Assembly: GCF_004795055.1 (NCBI RefSeq)
Contig: NZ_SSBJ01000011.1
Coordinates: forward strand, 124,001 to 188,000
From: Streptomyces sp. A1136
GTDB lineage: Bacteria > Actinomycetota > Actinomycetes > Streptomycetales > Streptomycetaceae
Length of the DNA: 64,000 nt
Reading direction: 5' to 3'
The translations under genes were made by a program, and so were the position numbers. Position 1 is the stretch's first letter, and the number at the start of each line of letters is the position of its first letter. The notes below the pieces were generated by a model. It was not told where the DNA came from and did no database searches. It worked only from the letters and a program-made list of their open reading frames with translations. Below are positions 1 to 9,100 of this stretch, piece after piece.

Positions 1-533
1 TCGACGGCGAGGGTGAGCTTCTCCACCAGGTCGGGGCCTTGGAGCCAGTACGTCTGGAGGGCATCCACCCAGTGCTCGACGAAGGCGTCGTAGCCGCTGG
101 ATGCGATGCGGGCGAGCGGTACCTCGGCGAGCTGGGTAAGCCGCTGCCGATCGCGGCAGACCAAGGCGAGCCAGAACGTGGTCAGCCAGGTGCCCAGGTC
201 GGCGTAGCTTGCCGGGCCTTCGGCGGGAAGCGTGCGCATCTGCCGGTTGATCCGGCATTCGACGGCTCCCTCGTCGGCGCACACGGTAGCGAAGATGGCC
301 GACCCCAACTGGAGCGTGTTGACCACGGCTTCCCAGGTCTCCAGATTAGCCGCCCGCGGATCGACGGTGCAGCGGGCACCGAGATGCAGAAGCGCGTCGT
401 TGAAGACCGTGGAGAGCGAATCCGGATATGCCTCCAGCTCGTCGATGTCCTGAGCCAGATTATTTCCGAGGTACTCCGCCCACTCCTCTTCCGTGGCGCC
501 GGACGTAAAATGACGGGTCACGATCACGGTCAC
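1..533 (-). CDS. Imm49-like immunity protein, 3' end cut by window edge
   Basis: The reading frame stays open from a GTG at 533 to the left edge, giving 177 residues without a stop. The GTG overlaps the TGA of the toxin gene by 4 bp (GTGA), so the two are translationally coupled. The protein starts VTVIVTRHFTSGATEEEW and is acidic, with several Trp and Leu-rich helices, which resembles the Imm49 family of immunity proteins found beside actinobacterial polymorphic toxins. Its inferred role is cytoplasmic neutralisation of the upstream nuclease toxin. Codon use is looser than in neighbouring core genes (AAT, GCT, TAT and TTT occur), as expected of an exchangeable toxin-immunity pair. The family name is from memory; the coupling and open frame are seen directly. 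Confidence 0.7.
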   Translation of the reverse strand, partial: MTVIVTRHFTSGATEEEWAEYLGNNLAQDIDELEAYPDSLSTVFNDALLHLGARCTVDPRAANLETWEAVVNTLQLGSAIFATVCADEGAVECRINRQMRTLPAEGPASYADLGTWLTTFWLALVCRDRQRLTQLAEVPLARIASSGYDAFVEHWVDALQTYWLQGPDLVEKLTLAV

Positions 534-3334
534 GGAAGAGTCCCCTTGGAAATGTCGAAGCGCCGATGGTGGTATCCATTGTACGCGTACGCGTTACGGT
601 CGCCCTTGATGACGATGTAGTCCAGATCTCCCTTCTTCAACGCCACCTTCAGCGCTCGCGCGAGGTCTCGTTCGCTCTTGATCGTCTTACCTCGATCCTC
701 CATTTCGCGGATGATGTCGAGGAAGTATTCCCTTGATCCCTGAGAGACCCTGCGTCCGTTGGGGAGATTCCGCCCTCCGAGCCTCGTGTCTACACTGCTT
801 TTTGCCTCGACCACTACATATTTGCCATCCGGTCGACGCCACACCTGGTCAAACTGGTCGTTGCCGTTCTTGGGTCCGTGCAGGGTCTGTTTCACCGACC
901 CGGGGTGGTGCTCCGCTATGTAGTGGTGCTCGGCCACGAATTCGCCGTAGCTCTCGGTCACCTTGACCATCTGCGTGTGGGATTCTTTGTACGCGCCACG
1001 GCTCTCCGACCAGAGGCCAAGTGATTCATCCGTCCCGTGGACCTTGTGGTGGGCTTCCGCGTCCTTCTTGAGCGAATCGGCGAGCTTGTCCCACTCGATC
1101 GTGAAGTAGCGGTTCCGGGTCGCTTCCTTGAGCTTTTCCAGGCGGGACGCGTCCGACACCGTGTTCGCACCCTCGTGGATGAGCGCGGAATCGATGTAGT
1201 GCGGCTTCGGAGGCTCGGGAGCGTCCTTCGCCTGCATCCAGGGGGAGCCTTCGTCCACCCTGGTGAGCTGCGGCGGGGTGAAGTTGCTCTCGTCCCTGAA
1301 TTCGAGTTTCTTTCGGTTTCCGTTGTTCTTGTAGTACTCGTCGAAATATCCGGGTTCCTCGTTGGCCCGGTACACCTGGATCTCCCTGATCTGCTCCTCT
1401 GAGAGGTGCCCGGGGGGACCGTAGGGGTTGTCGCCGTGCAACATGAATTCCGGGCGCTTGACCGGCTGGTGGGGTGCCGTAGCCCCACCGGCTGCCGCAT
1501 TGTCGCCCGCATGCGCCGCGCCCGGGGCGTCGGGGAGGTGGTGGCCGCCTGTGCCCGGGGTGTCCGGGAGGTGGGGGCCGCCCGTGGACGGGCCGTCGGG
1601 GTGGGCGCCGCCGGTGCTCGGGCTGTCCGGGTGGTGGCCGGCCGTGGACGGGCTGTCGGGGTGGCCGCCGATGGAGGGGGTGTCGCCGCCCGGGTGGGGG
1701 GTTCCAGGGGTGGTGTTGAGGTCGTTGCGCGGCATGCCGTCCGGGGCGTGGCCGCCCGGGGTGTGGTCGCCCGCGTGGCCGGTCGGGGTGTGGTCGCCCA
1801 CGTGGACGGGGTCGGAGATGTCGGAGCCGAGGCGGATGGCGTTGTCGGCGTTGTGGGCGCCGACACCGACCAGGACGGGGGCTTCCACCTTCGGGGCGTG
1901 GGCCGTGGTCGCGCCGGGTTCGACCTTGGCGTCCTCGGCGCGCTGGAAGAGGCTGCCGTCTTCCTTGTAGAGGTTGCCCTCGTGGTCGATGTACTTCGCG
2001 GGGCTGTCGTCGAAGGGCAGCTTGACGGTGCCCGGCGGCAGGGTGGCGGTGCCCTCGGGGAGTTTGATGGTGTCGTCGGGGAGCTTGATCGCGCCCTCGG
2101 GCACGGCCGTGCCCGACGGGAGGTGAATCGTTCCGTCAGGCAGCATCGACGCCCCGTCGGGCAGCGCGAACGCGCCCTCGGAGATCTTCGGGATCTCGAT
2201 CTTGCCGATGCCCTTGAGACCGGCCATCACGTCGCCGATCTTCGACAGGCCGGCCCCCGCGCCCTTGAACACGTACGTCATCGGGTCGATGGCCCGCCCG
2301 GCCTTGCCCGCGAAGGACAGCGCCTTCGCCGCGATGCCCGCCTTGCCCGCGCCCGAGGCCGCCGCGCCCGCGCCGTCGGTGAAGATCGCGGTGACCACGT
2401 TGAAGGTGACCGCGCCGGCCGCCCGCGAGGGGTTCTCGCTCCACTGGTCCCACGCCAGCATGGCCTTGCCCGTCTCCTTCATCGCGGTACGCGAATCACG
2501 GAGCCAGGACGGCAGGTACTTGCCCGGCATCGTCATGTACACCGAACCGACGCCCGGGATGATGGCGATGGACACACCGGTGGCCAGCTTCGCCAGACCC
2601 GTCCACGCCTGCTTCGTGGCGTCCCAGCCGTCGAAACCGACGAGGGTGCCCAGGCCCTTGATGGTGCCCCACACGCCGTCGACGATGACGCCCTTGCCGA
2701 AGTCGTAGGCGTGCTCCCACACCTGCCACCACGGCACCGACTCCTCCACCGCGTCGCCCCACGGCAGCGACTTGGAGTGCTTGAGCGCCTCCGCGTCATA
2801 GCCGTACATGTTCGCGCCGTGCGAACCGTCGTCGACCTTCAACGGCGTCCCGCACACCAACGCCACGATCTTGTCGTACGCGGTGCGCTCCGCGGCCTGG
2901 AACTGCGACCACACCTCGGCGATGTCGTTGCGCCGGTCGAGGTTCTCCTCGACCAGGTCGCCGTCCTCGTTCCACTTGTGGTCGCCGGAGACCTTCGACT
3001 GGAACGAAGCCGCCTCCCCCTTGAGCGTCTCCAACTTCTTCACCAGCGGCCGGATCTCGTTCGCGTACGAACCGAGCGCACCGGCGATCGTGCACATGTC
3101 ACCGCTGAAGGACATCGTGATGTCCACGACCGGCTTCGTCACCGCGAACAACTGCTCGGCCTCGGGCGCCTTGTAGTACGCCGACAGACCGCCGAACGTG
3201 GTGTGCACCGAGGAGCCGGCGTTCGCCAGCGCCCCGCCGTCCCCCGACAGCGCCTTCACCTTCTCGTCCAGCACCGCGAGCTCACCGGTGAACACCGGCA
3301 CCTCGGCGGGATCGACCGGATTGTTGTTGCTCAC
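530..3334 (-). CDS. Type VII-secreted polymorphic toxin with PD-(D/E)XK-like nuclease tip
   Basis: A 934-residue protein. Residues 1-160 are helical and WXG-like, suited to type VII export. Residues 200-380 carry Trp-rich and small-residue hydrophobic helices. Residues 391-440 hold seven LPxGTxx-type repeats. Residues about 505-640 are Gly/Pro/His/Thr low complexity, a flexible linker. The C-terminal 150 residues form a separate tip with D829, E843 and K845 in an arrangement (DQVW, then VVVEAKSS) typical of PD-(D/E)XK nucleases. The inferred role is an interbacterial DNase-type toxin delivered by the adjacent EccC/EccD machinery and neutralised by the Imm49-like protein. The start overlaps the upstream gene by 4 bp. 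The tip is less GC-biased than the body. Nuclease assignment rests on the motif only. Confidence 0.8.
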   Translation of the reverse strand: MSNNNPVDPAEVPVFTGELAVLDEKVKALSGDGGALANAGSSVHTTFGGLSAYYKAPEAEQLFAVTKPVVDITMSFSGDMCTIAGALGSYANEIRPLVKKLETLKGEAASFQSKVSGDHKWNEDGDLVEENLDRRNDIAEVWSQFQAAERTAYDKIVALVCGTPLKVDDGSHGANMYGYDAEALKHSKSLPWGDAVEESVPWWQVWEHAYDFGKGVIVDGVWGTIKGLGTLVGFDGWDATKQAWTGLAKLATGVSIAIIPGVGSVYMTMPGKYLPSWLRDSRTAMKETGKAMLAWDQWSENPSRAAGAVTFNVVTAIFTDGAGAAASGAGKAGIAAKALSFAGKAGRAIDPMTYVFKGAGAGLSKIGDVMAGLKGIGKIEIPKISEGAFALPDGASMLPDGTIHLPSGTAVPEGAIKLPDDTIKLPEGTATLPPGTVKLPFDDSPAKYIDHEGNLYKEDGSLFQRAEDAKVEPGATTAHAPKVEAPVLVGVGAHNADNAIRLGSDISDPVHVGDHTPTGHAGDHTPGGHAPDGMPRNDLNTTPGTPHPGGDTPSIGGHPDSPSTAGHHPDSPSTGGAHPDGPSTGGPHLPDTPGTGGHHLPDAPGAAHAGDNAAAGGATAPHQPVKRPEFMLHGDNPYGPPGHLSEEQIREIQVYRANEEPGYFDEYYKNNGNRKKLEFRDESNFTPPQLTRVDEGSPWMQAKDAPEPPKPHYIDSALIHEGANTVSDASRLEKLKEATRNRYFTIEWDKLADSLKKDAEAHHKVHGTDESLGLWSESRGAYKESHTQMVKVTESYGEFVAEHHYIAEHHPGSVKQTLHGPKNGNDQFDQVWRRPDGKYVVVEAKSSVDTRLGGRNLPNGRRVSQGSREYFLDIIREMEDRGKTIKSERDLARALKVALKKGDLDYIVIKGDRNAYAYNGYHHRRFDISKGTLP

Positions 3335-3771
3335 TTGCCGCCCCCCGTGGCGTCCCGCAGCTCGTCCAACCGCACGTTCTTCGCCGCGTCCTGGGCGTGC
3401 TTGGCCGCGTCCAGGTCACCCTCGATGTACTCGTTCGTCGCCTTCGCCGCACCCAGCACCGCGGCCTGGATCCGGTCCACCATCGCCTTCACGTCCGGCT
3501 GACGCTTCTCCAGGTACTGCGACAACGCCGCACCCACCGGACCCATCGTCCCCCGGTGCGCCAACGGCACCTGCCCCGTCGCCACCGGACCCTGCCGCGC
3601 CGCGTTCGGCACCGTCGCCGCCGAGCCGGGCACCGCCGTACCCGCCGCGTACGCGGCCTCCGACATGTGACCCATCAGCGCGTTCAGCGCCTTCTCCAGA
3701 TCACCCGCCCGCTCCCCGGTGAGCTTCAGCTGAGACTGCACACCCTGCGGCTTGATGTCCCACGACGTCAT
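3331..3771 (-). CDS. DUF6507-like small type VII locus protein
   Basis: A 146-residue protein beginning MTSWDIKPQGVQ, mostly helical with an Ala/Gly-rich middle and no signal peptide or membrane segment. It matches the small DUF6507-type proteins that occur beside WXG-like toxins in Streptomyces; the family name is recalled rather than searched. Its stop overlaps the toxin ATG by 4 bp, so the two are made together. By analogy with LXG/WXG toxin clusters it is probably a targeting partner or chaperone that pairs with the toxin N-terminus for secretion. A GGGGGAAG ribosome site lies just upstream of the ATG at 3771. The biochemical function is unknown. Confidence 0.75.
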   Translation of the reverse strand: MTSWDIKPQGVQSQLKLTGERAGDLEKALNALMGHMSEAAYAAGTAVPGSAATVPNAARQGPVATGQVPLAHRGTMGPVGAALSQYLEKRQPDVKAMVDRIQAAVLGAAKATNEYIEGDLDAAKHAQDAAKNVRLDELRDATGGGK

Positions 3772-3804
3772 GCTTCCCCCGTAAAACCGTCCGGCCCGAC
3801 CGGC

Positions 3805-4119
3805 TCAGCCGATGTTGTCGACCGCGGCCTTCGCCCGCGCGATCGTCTGCGCCGCCGTCGCGTCGTTCTTCTCCAACGTCGACTTCAGCAACCGGATGAT
3901 GTTCTTCACCTCTTGCGAGGCGTTCTTCCACCGCAGTTCCTTGCCGTGGTACTCATCCGCCACGCCATCGGCCGCGAAGTCCGACATCGCCGCCTTCACC
4001 TGCGCGTCCCGCGCCGCGATCACCTGCTCCAACTGCCCGATCACGACCTGGATGTTGCCCTGCGCCTCGGTCGACGCCCCCGTGTCATACGAACGACGGT
4101 CCGTGCCACCGGCCATCAC
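3805..4119 (-). CDS. ESAT-6/WXG100-like small secreted protein
   Basis: A 104-residue helical protein with the size and pattern of WXG100 family members: helix one around residues 20-50, a turn containing W64 (RWKNASQ), and helix two to the C-terminus. It has no Sec signal, consistent with type VII export as a helical hairpin dimer. The GTG at 4119 has a GGAG site 8 nt upstream; an ATG follows at 4116. It lies between another WXG-like gene and the DUF6507-like gene, all co-oriented. It could be a secreted structural substrate or a co-secretion partner for the toxin. NCBI-style naming would be pore-forming ESAT-6 family protein; that activity is not shown by the sequence. Confidence 0.75.
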   Translation of the reverse strand: MMAGGTDRRSYDTGASTEAQGNIQVVIGQLEQVIAARDAQVKAAMSDFAADGVADEYHGKELRWKNASQEVKNIIRLLKSTLEKNDATAAQTIARAKAAVDNIG

Positions 4120-4170
4120 ACATCACACTCCCCGTGTGGTTGAGAAAACTTCCGAAGATCAGCGATCGGC

Positions 4171-4188
4171 GATCGGCGATCGCCGATC
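4171..4188 (-). repeat. 18-bp perfect palindrome between two esx-like genes
   Basis: The sequence GATCGGCGATCGCCGATC reads identically on both strands and is preceded by two further GATCGGC/GCGATCG units. It sits in the 74-bp spacer between the two small WXG-like genes. It could form an RNA stem that tunes expression between them, or be a protein site; nothing in the sequence decides between these. Confidence 0.6.
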
Positions 4189-4193
4189 AGTGG

Positions 4194-4526
4194 TCAGCGG
4201 CCGGCGAAACGGGCCGCGTCGAAGTTCGCCGCGGACATCTGCTGCCGCGCGTTGTCACCCTGCTCGTGGTCACCGGTCCCGAAGGCCTGCTCCATACCCG
4301 ACTGACCACCCAAGATCGCCGACAGTGCGGCGTTCAACTCCTTCGTGATCCCGTCCGAGTGCTCCTTGAACGAGTCGAACGCGACCTTGCCCTGACCGTT
4401 GAACTTGCCCTCCAACGGATGCGCCGCCGCGATCAACTGCCGGATCAACGTGCCCAGATCCGTACTCGACGTCCGCGATCCCGACATCAGGTTCGTCAGA
4501 ACCTGCGTCCCCATGTCGAACTTCAT
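4194..4526 (-). CDS. WXG100-like small type VII substrate
   Basis: A 110-residue, mainly helical protein. A hinge FNGQGKVAFDSF around residues 62-73 occupies the position of the WXG turn, followed by a second amphipathic helix and a Gln/Asp-rich tail. There is no signal peptide. It is the first gene of the esx-like part of the cluster, 118 bp downstream of the DUF6177-like gene, in a gap that holds a promoter candidate. It probably pairs with the neighbouring ESAT-6-like protein as a heterodimer exported by EccC. The classic W-x-G is degenerate here (FNG), so assignment rests on length, helical pattern and context. Confidence 0.7.
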   Translation of the reverse strand: MKFDMGTQVLTNLMSGSRTSSTDLGTLIRQLIAAAHPLEGKFNGQGKVAFDSFKEHSDGITKELNAALSAILGGQSGMEQAFGTGDHEQGDNARQQMSAANFDAARFAGR

Positions 4527-4566
4527 CCCACACCCCCGTCACGATAGAACGACCATCAGTATGGCC

Positions 4567-4595
4567 AATTCTCTCAACATACGTCGCTCTTGCAA
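4567..4595 (-). promoter_or_regulatory. Candidate promoter for the esx-like genes
   Basis: On the minus strand TTGCAA (4595-4590) and AGAATT (4572-4567) are separated by exactly 17 nt, placing a start about 35 nt before the ATG at 4526. This AT-richer gap is the largest between CDSs in the cluster, so the esx/toxin genes may be transcribed independently of the secretion machinery. Motif resemblance only. Confidence 0.35.
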
Positions 4596-4644
4596 CCTGC
4601 AATCTGCCGGTTGTGACCAAAGCCGAACATCTCAACGAGGCCCT

Positions 4645-6063
4645 TCAGGCGCCCTTCAGATGCCGCATCAGCAGCTCGAAGTCCTGCCAAACCGCCAGGT
4701 CCGAGGGGTCCCCGGGCAGCGGGTAGTACAGCGCGGGCCGGGTCTTGGGGCCCAGCGGCACGGGTCGTTCGGCCAAGGGCGTGTTGCGGGCCCGGTCGCC
4801 GGGCATGGCGCGGACCTCCTCCGCCCCGAGGACGAAGGCCACCGGCACGCCCGGCCCCTCGAAGCGGGGCGGAACCGCCAGGTCGCGGCGGGCTTTGCGG
4901 AGCTGTACGAGCATCGACTGGAGGTGGTGACGGGTGGCGAGCACCTCCGCGGTCCTCGTCAGCGCGTCCAAGGGGGGCTCCTCGCCCGCGCCGTAGCCGA
5001 ACGCGAGGGTGACCTCCTCCTCGACGCCCGCCTTCGTGCGGCGCACCCGTACGGTGGCGAGGCCGGGGCGCTCGGGGGAACCGACCACCACGAACCAGGT
5101 CGGCTCCGGCGCCCGCGCGTAGGCGACGTCGGTCAGTCGGGCCGGGGACCACGGCAGGTTCGCCGGCTCGGCCGTGCCCCACCCGGCCGGCGGCCCGCCC
5201 GTCAGCTCCCGCCACACCGCCTCCAGGGCGCCCCCCAGGACGAGCCGTTCGTCGGCGGGGTGGACCGCGCGGAAGGTGACGGCCAACTGCCGCTCGGCGG
5301 TCTCCGCGGCCTCCCGGAACGCGGCGGCCACGGGGGTGCGCGGGTCCTCGGGCGTCGCGTCGAGCGCCTCGACCGGGGCGAAGAGCCCGGCCTGCCAGCG
5401 CAGGACGGCCCCCGTGAGGCCGTCGTAGTAGCCGTCCCGCTCGTCCTGCACCACCCAGCGCGAGGGCCAACCGCTCAGGTTCTCCCGGACGGCGGGGGAG
5501 AGGGTGGTGCCCGGCGGGGTGACGATCTGCAGACCCAGCTCGGCTTCGGCGGCGGCCCGGAAGGCGTCCGAGAGCCAGGCGGTCATGGCCACCACGGGGC
5601 GGTCCTGGATCACGACGGCCACCCGGTCGGTGAGCACGTCGACGGCGGCCTGCGCGGCGGCCGGCTCCGACGCCACGCTCACTCCCTCGGTCCGCACCAC
5701 GGCCAGCGAGCGCCCCGGCTCGCGCGGCCAGGAGGAGCCGCCGGCCAGGGCGGCCAGTCGGGCCGCGAAGGTGCCCGCGAGCCGGGCGGCGTCCGCGACG
5801 CCGGTGGTCGCGCGGGCCTCCGTCCACCAGAACGGGACCGGCGGCGCGGTGGCTCCGAGCAGCCGCTCGGCCTCGCCCTCCACCTGGACGAGCAGCGGCG
5901 CCTCGATGGAGACCAGCGGGCGGCCCTCCTCGTCGCACAGTTGCACGACGGCCCCCTCGGCCGCCGCGTTCACGAGCTTGTCGGGTCCCCCGGAGAGGAG
6001 TCCGGCGAGCACGGTCCACGGGTCGGGCATCCGCTCGGTGAGGGCGACGACGTCCTTCGTCAT
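4645..6063 (-). CDS. DUF6177-like type VII locus protein
   Basis: A 472-residue cytoplasmic-looking protein with no membrane segment or signal peptide, rich in Ala, Leu, Arg and Trp. It begins MTKDVVALTERMPDPWTVL. It resembles proteins named DUF6177 that sit beside eccC in Streptomyces type VII clusters; the name is recalled, not searched. It lies 70 bp downstream of eccC on the same strand. Length and position suggest a role like that of actinobacterial Esp accessory proteins, such as a chaperone for substrates, but no catalytic motif is visible. A GAAGG sequence lies upstream of the ATG at 6063. Confidence 0.7.
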   Translation of the reverse strand: MTKDVVALTERMPDPWTVLAGLLSGGPDKLVNAAAEGAVVQLCDEEGRPLVSIEAPLLVQVEGEAERLLGATAPPVPFWWTEARATTGVADAARLAGTFAARLAALAGGSSWPREPGRSLAVVRTEGVSVASEPAAAQAAVDVLTDRVAVVIQDRPVVAMTAWLSDAFRAAAEAELGLQIVTPPGTTLSPAVRENLSGWPSRWVVQDERDGYYDGLTGAVLRWQAGLFAPVEALDATPEDPRTPVAAAFREAAETAERQLAVTFRAVHPADERLVLGGALEAVWRELTGGPPAGWGTAEPANLPWSPARLTDVAYARAPEPTWFVVVGSPERPGLATVRVRRTKAGVEEEVTLAFGYGAGEEPPLDALTRTAEVLATRHHLQSMLVQLRKARRDLAVPPRFEGPGVPVAFVLGAEEVRAMPGDRARNTPLAERPVPLGPKTRPALYYPLPGDPSDLAVWQDFELLMRHLKGA

Positions 6064-6133
6064 GTGCTGGTCAGGTCCTTCGGTCGGGAGGCGGGAGGCG
6101 GACGCGATGAGTGACGCGTGGGCGCGAGGGCGC

Positions 6134-9100
6134 TCACCCGGGGGTGTAGACGGTCTGGATCAGGCGGCTCGACTGGCCCCGGCGGACCAGCACCCCCCGC
6201 CCTGCGGGCTGCTGGGAGGCGTACACCCCGGGCAGCAACTGGCCCTCGCTGCGGTCGCCCGCCATGACCAGGGCGGAGGCGCCCGACTCGCGCAGCCCCT
6301 GCACCAAGGGCTCGTACATGCCGCGCGAGGCGCCGGCGACCCGGCGGGTGAGGACGAAGTGCAGGCCGATGTCGGCGGCCGAGGGCACGTACGGCAGGAA
6401 CGGCGCCAGCGGGGACTGTCCGGCAGTCGTCAGCACGTCGTAGTCGTCGACGAGTACGACGATCCGCGGCCCGCCGCCCCAACTGCCCGGCTCCAGCTCC
6501 TCCAGGGGCACGCTGTCGTCGGGCATCCGCCGCTCAAGCTCGGTGGCGATGCCGGCCGAAAGCCCCGCGCACAGCTTGGCGTTGTAGGCGTACCCGCCGT
6601 TGAACTCCTCCGGGACCACCCCGCGCAGACCGCGCCGGGGGTCCATGATGGCGAAGACCAGCTCCTCCTCGCCGTAGCGTTCGACGAGCCCGCCGGCGAT
6701 GGTCTTGAGCAGGTTCGTCTTCCCGCACTCGCTGTCGCCCAGGACCAGCAGGTGCTGGTCGTGGCGGAACAGGTCGATCAGGACCGGCGCCAGCGCCGTC
6801 TGGTCCAGCCCGATCGGCACCCGCTTCGGCTCGGCCGCCGGGCCGGGCAGCAGGTGCGGCTCCAGGACGTGCGGCAGCACCCGTACCGGCTGGGCGGTCT
6901 CCCCGCTCCACGTGGCGCGCACCGTACGGGCGGTGCGCTCCAGCACCGAGCCCAGCTCCGAGGCGTCGGCGAGCCCGTCCGTCCGGGGCAACGCGACCTG
7001 GGCGAAGAGCTTGCCGTCGGTCAGCACGCGGCCGGGTTCGTCGGGCGAGAGGGTCTCGGCCAGCTTGCGGTCGACGCTGGACTCGCTGGGGTCGTTGAGC
7101 CGCAGCTCGACCCGCGTGCCGAAGTTCGACTGGGTGGCGATCCGTACGTCGTTCCAGCGCAACATGCCGGCGACCACGTGGATGCCGTAGCCGCTGCCGC
7201 GCTTGAGGATGTCCACGACGGCGTCGTCCAGGCTCTCGAAGTCGTCGCGCAGCGCGCCGAATCCGTCGATGACCAGGATGATCTCGGCGGAGGCGAGCTG
7301 CGGCAGCCGGCCCGCCGCGTGCAGCGAGCGCAACTGCTCGACTGAGTCGATGCCGTGCTCGCGGAAGAGGTCCTCGCGCATGGCGAGCATCGTGCGTACT
7401 TCCTCGACGGTCCGCGCCGCCCGCTCGCGGTCCGCCCGGCCCGCGATCCCGCCGACGTGCGGCAGCCCGGCCAGGGCCTGGAGGCCGCCGCCGACCAGGT
7501 CCAGACCGTAGACGCCGACCTCCTGCGGGGTGTGGGTCAGCGCGAGCGACAGGACCAGGGTGCGCAGCAGGGTGGTCTTGCCGGATTGCGGTCCGCCGAT
7601 GACGGCGGCGTGGCCGCCCGCGACCGTGAGGTCGAGGAACCACTCGCCCTGCCACTGCTTCGTCGGGTCGTCGAGCACGCCGAGCGGCACCATCAGCCTG
7701 CCCCGCCGCTTGGCGAGCTGTATCCCGCGCGGGCCCACGTCGAGCGGGCCCGCGACGGTGTCCAGCGCGACCGCGCCGGGCAGCGGGGGGAGCCAGATCC
7801 GGCGTACCGGTGCGGCGGCCCGCTCCAGTTGGCCGACCACGACGCCCAGTTCGGTCGGGCCGGTCTCCCGGCGCCGGGTGGTCTGTTCCTGCGCCTGCGC
7901 GTTCTCCGGCTCGGCCAGGGTGTTGAACGCCTCGTACGGCAGGGCGAGGGGACCGGAGTCCTGCTCGTCGGCGCGCTCGACGGGGCCGCGGTAGGCGCCG
8001 GAGACGTAGCTGGCCTTGAAGCGTTCGTAGTGGCTGGTGTCCACCTTGAGGTAGCCGAAGCCGGGCAGCGGCGGCAGGTGGAAGGCGTCCGTGGTGTCCA
8101 GGACCGTACGGGACTCGTCGGCGGAGAACGTGCGCAGGCCCAGCCGGTACGACAGGTAGGTGTCCAGGCCCTTGAGCTTGCCGCCCTCGATGCGCTGGCT
8201 GGACAGCAGCAGGTGTACGCCGATGGAGCGGCCGATCCGGCCGATGGACAGGAACAGGTCGATGAAGTCGGGTTTCGCGGTGAGGAGTTCGCCGAACTCG
8301 TCGATGACCACGAACAGGTGCGGCAGCGGGTCCAGATCGGGACGCCGGTCGGCGCGCAGCGCGTTGTAGTCGCCGATGTCGGCGATGTTGCCCGCGTCCT
8401 TGAGGACCTGCTGGCGACGCTTGACCTCGCCCGCGAGCGAGGCGTGGACGCGCTCGACCAGACCGGCCTGGTTCTCCAGGTTGGTGATGACACCGGCGAC
8501 GTGCGGCAGGCCGGCGAACGGCGCGAAGGTCGCACCGCCCTTGTAGTCGACGAGGACGAGGGCGAGGTCCTCCGGCGGATGCGTGGCCACCAGCGCGAGG
8601 ACGAGGGTGCGCAGCAGCTCCGACTTCCCGGAGCCGGTCGCGCCGACGCACAGGCCGTGCGGCCCCATGCCCAGCTCGGACGACTCCTTCAGGTCGAGCA
8701 GCACCGGCTCGTGGGAGTCGCTGATGCCGATGGGCACGCGCAGGAAGGCCCGCTCGCCGCGGGGCGCCCACATGCCGGGGACGTCGAGGTGGGCCACGTC
8801 CTCGATGCCGAGCAGGCCGGCGAAGTCCACGGGGCCCGACAGGGGGGCGTCGATCAGCGACTCGGCGGACAGGCGCAGCGGCGCGAGCATCCGGGCCAGC
8901 CCCTCGGCGAAGGGAACCCCGACCTCGTCCACCGTGCCGTGGGCGCTGACGGGAGCCTCCTCGCGCAGGTCCTCGATGAGGACGCGGTCACCCTCGACGG
9001 TGATACGTACCCCGACGTGGCCGGGCTCCTGGATGCGCTGGTCGAGGAGGTGCAGGACGGTGACGCCCATCTCGCGCAGCCCGACGGCGTCGTCGGGACG

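Noticed and set aside
1406..3502. A 698-codon plus-strand frame across the toxin gene
   Set aside because: It is the antisense shadow of a high-GC gene; Arg/Val/Gly-rich, with no ribosome site or family pattern, while the minus strand gives recognisable domains.
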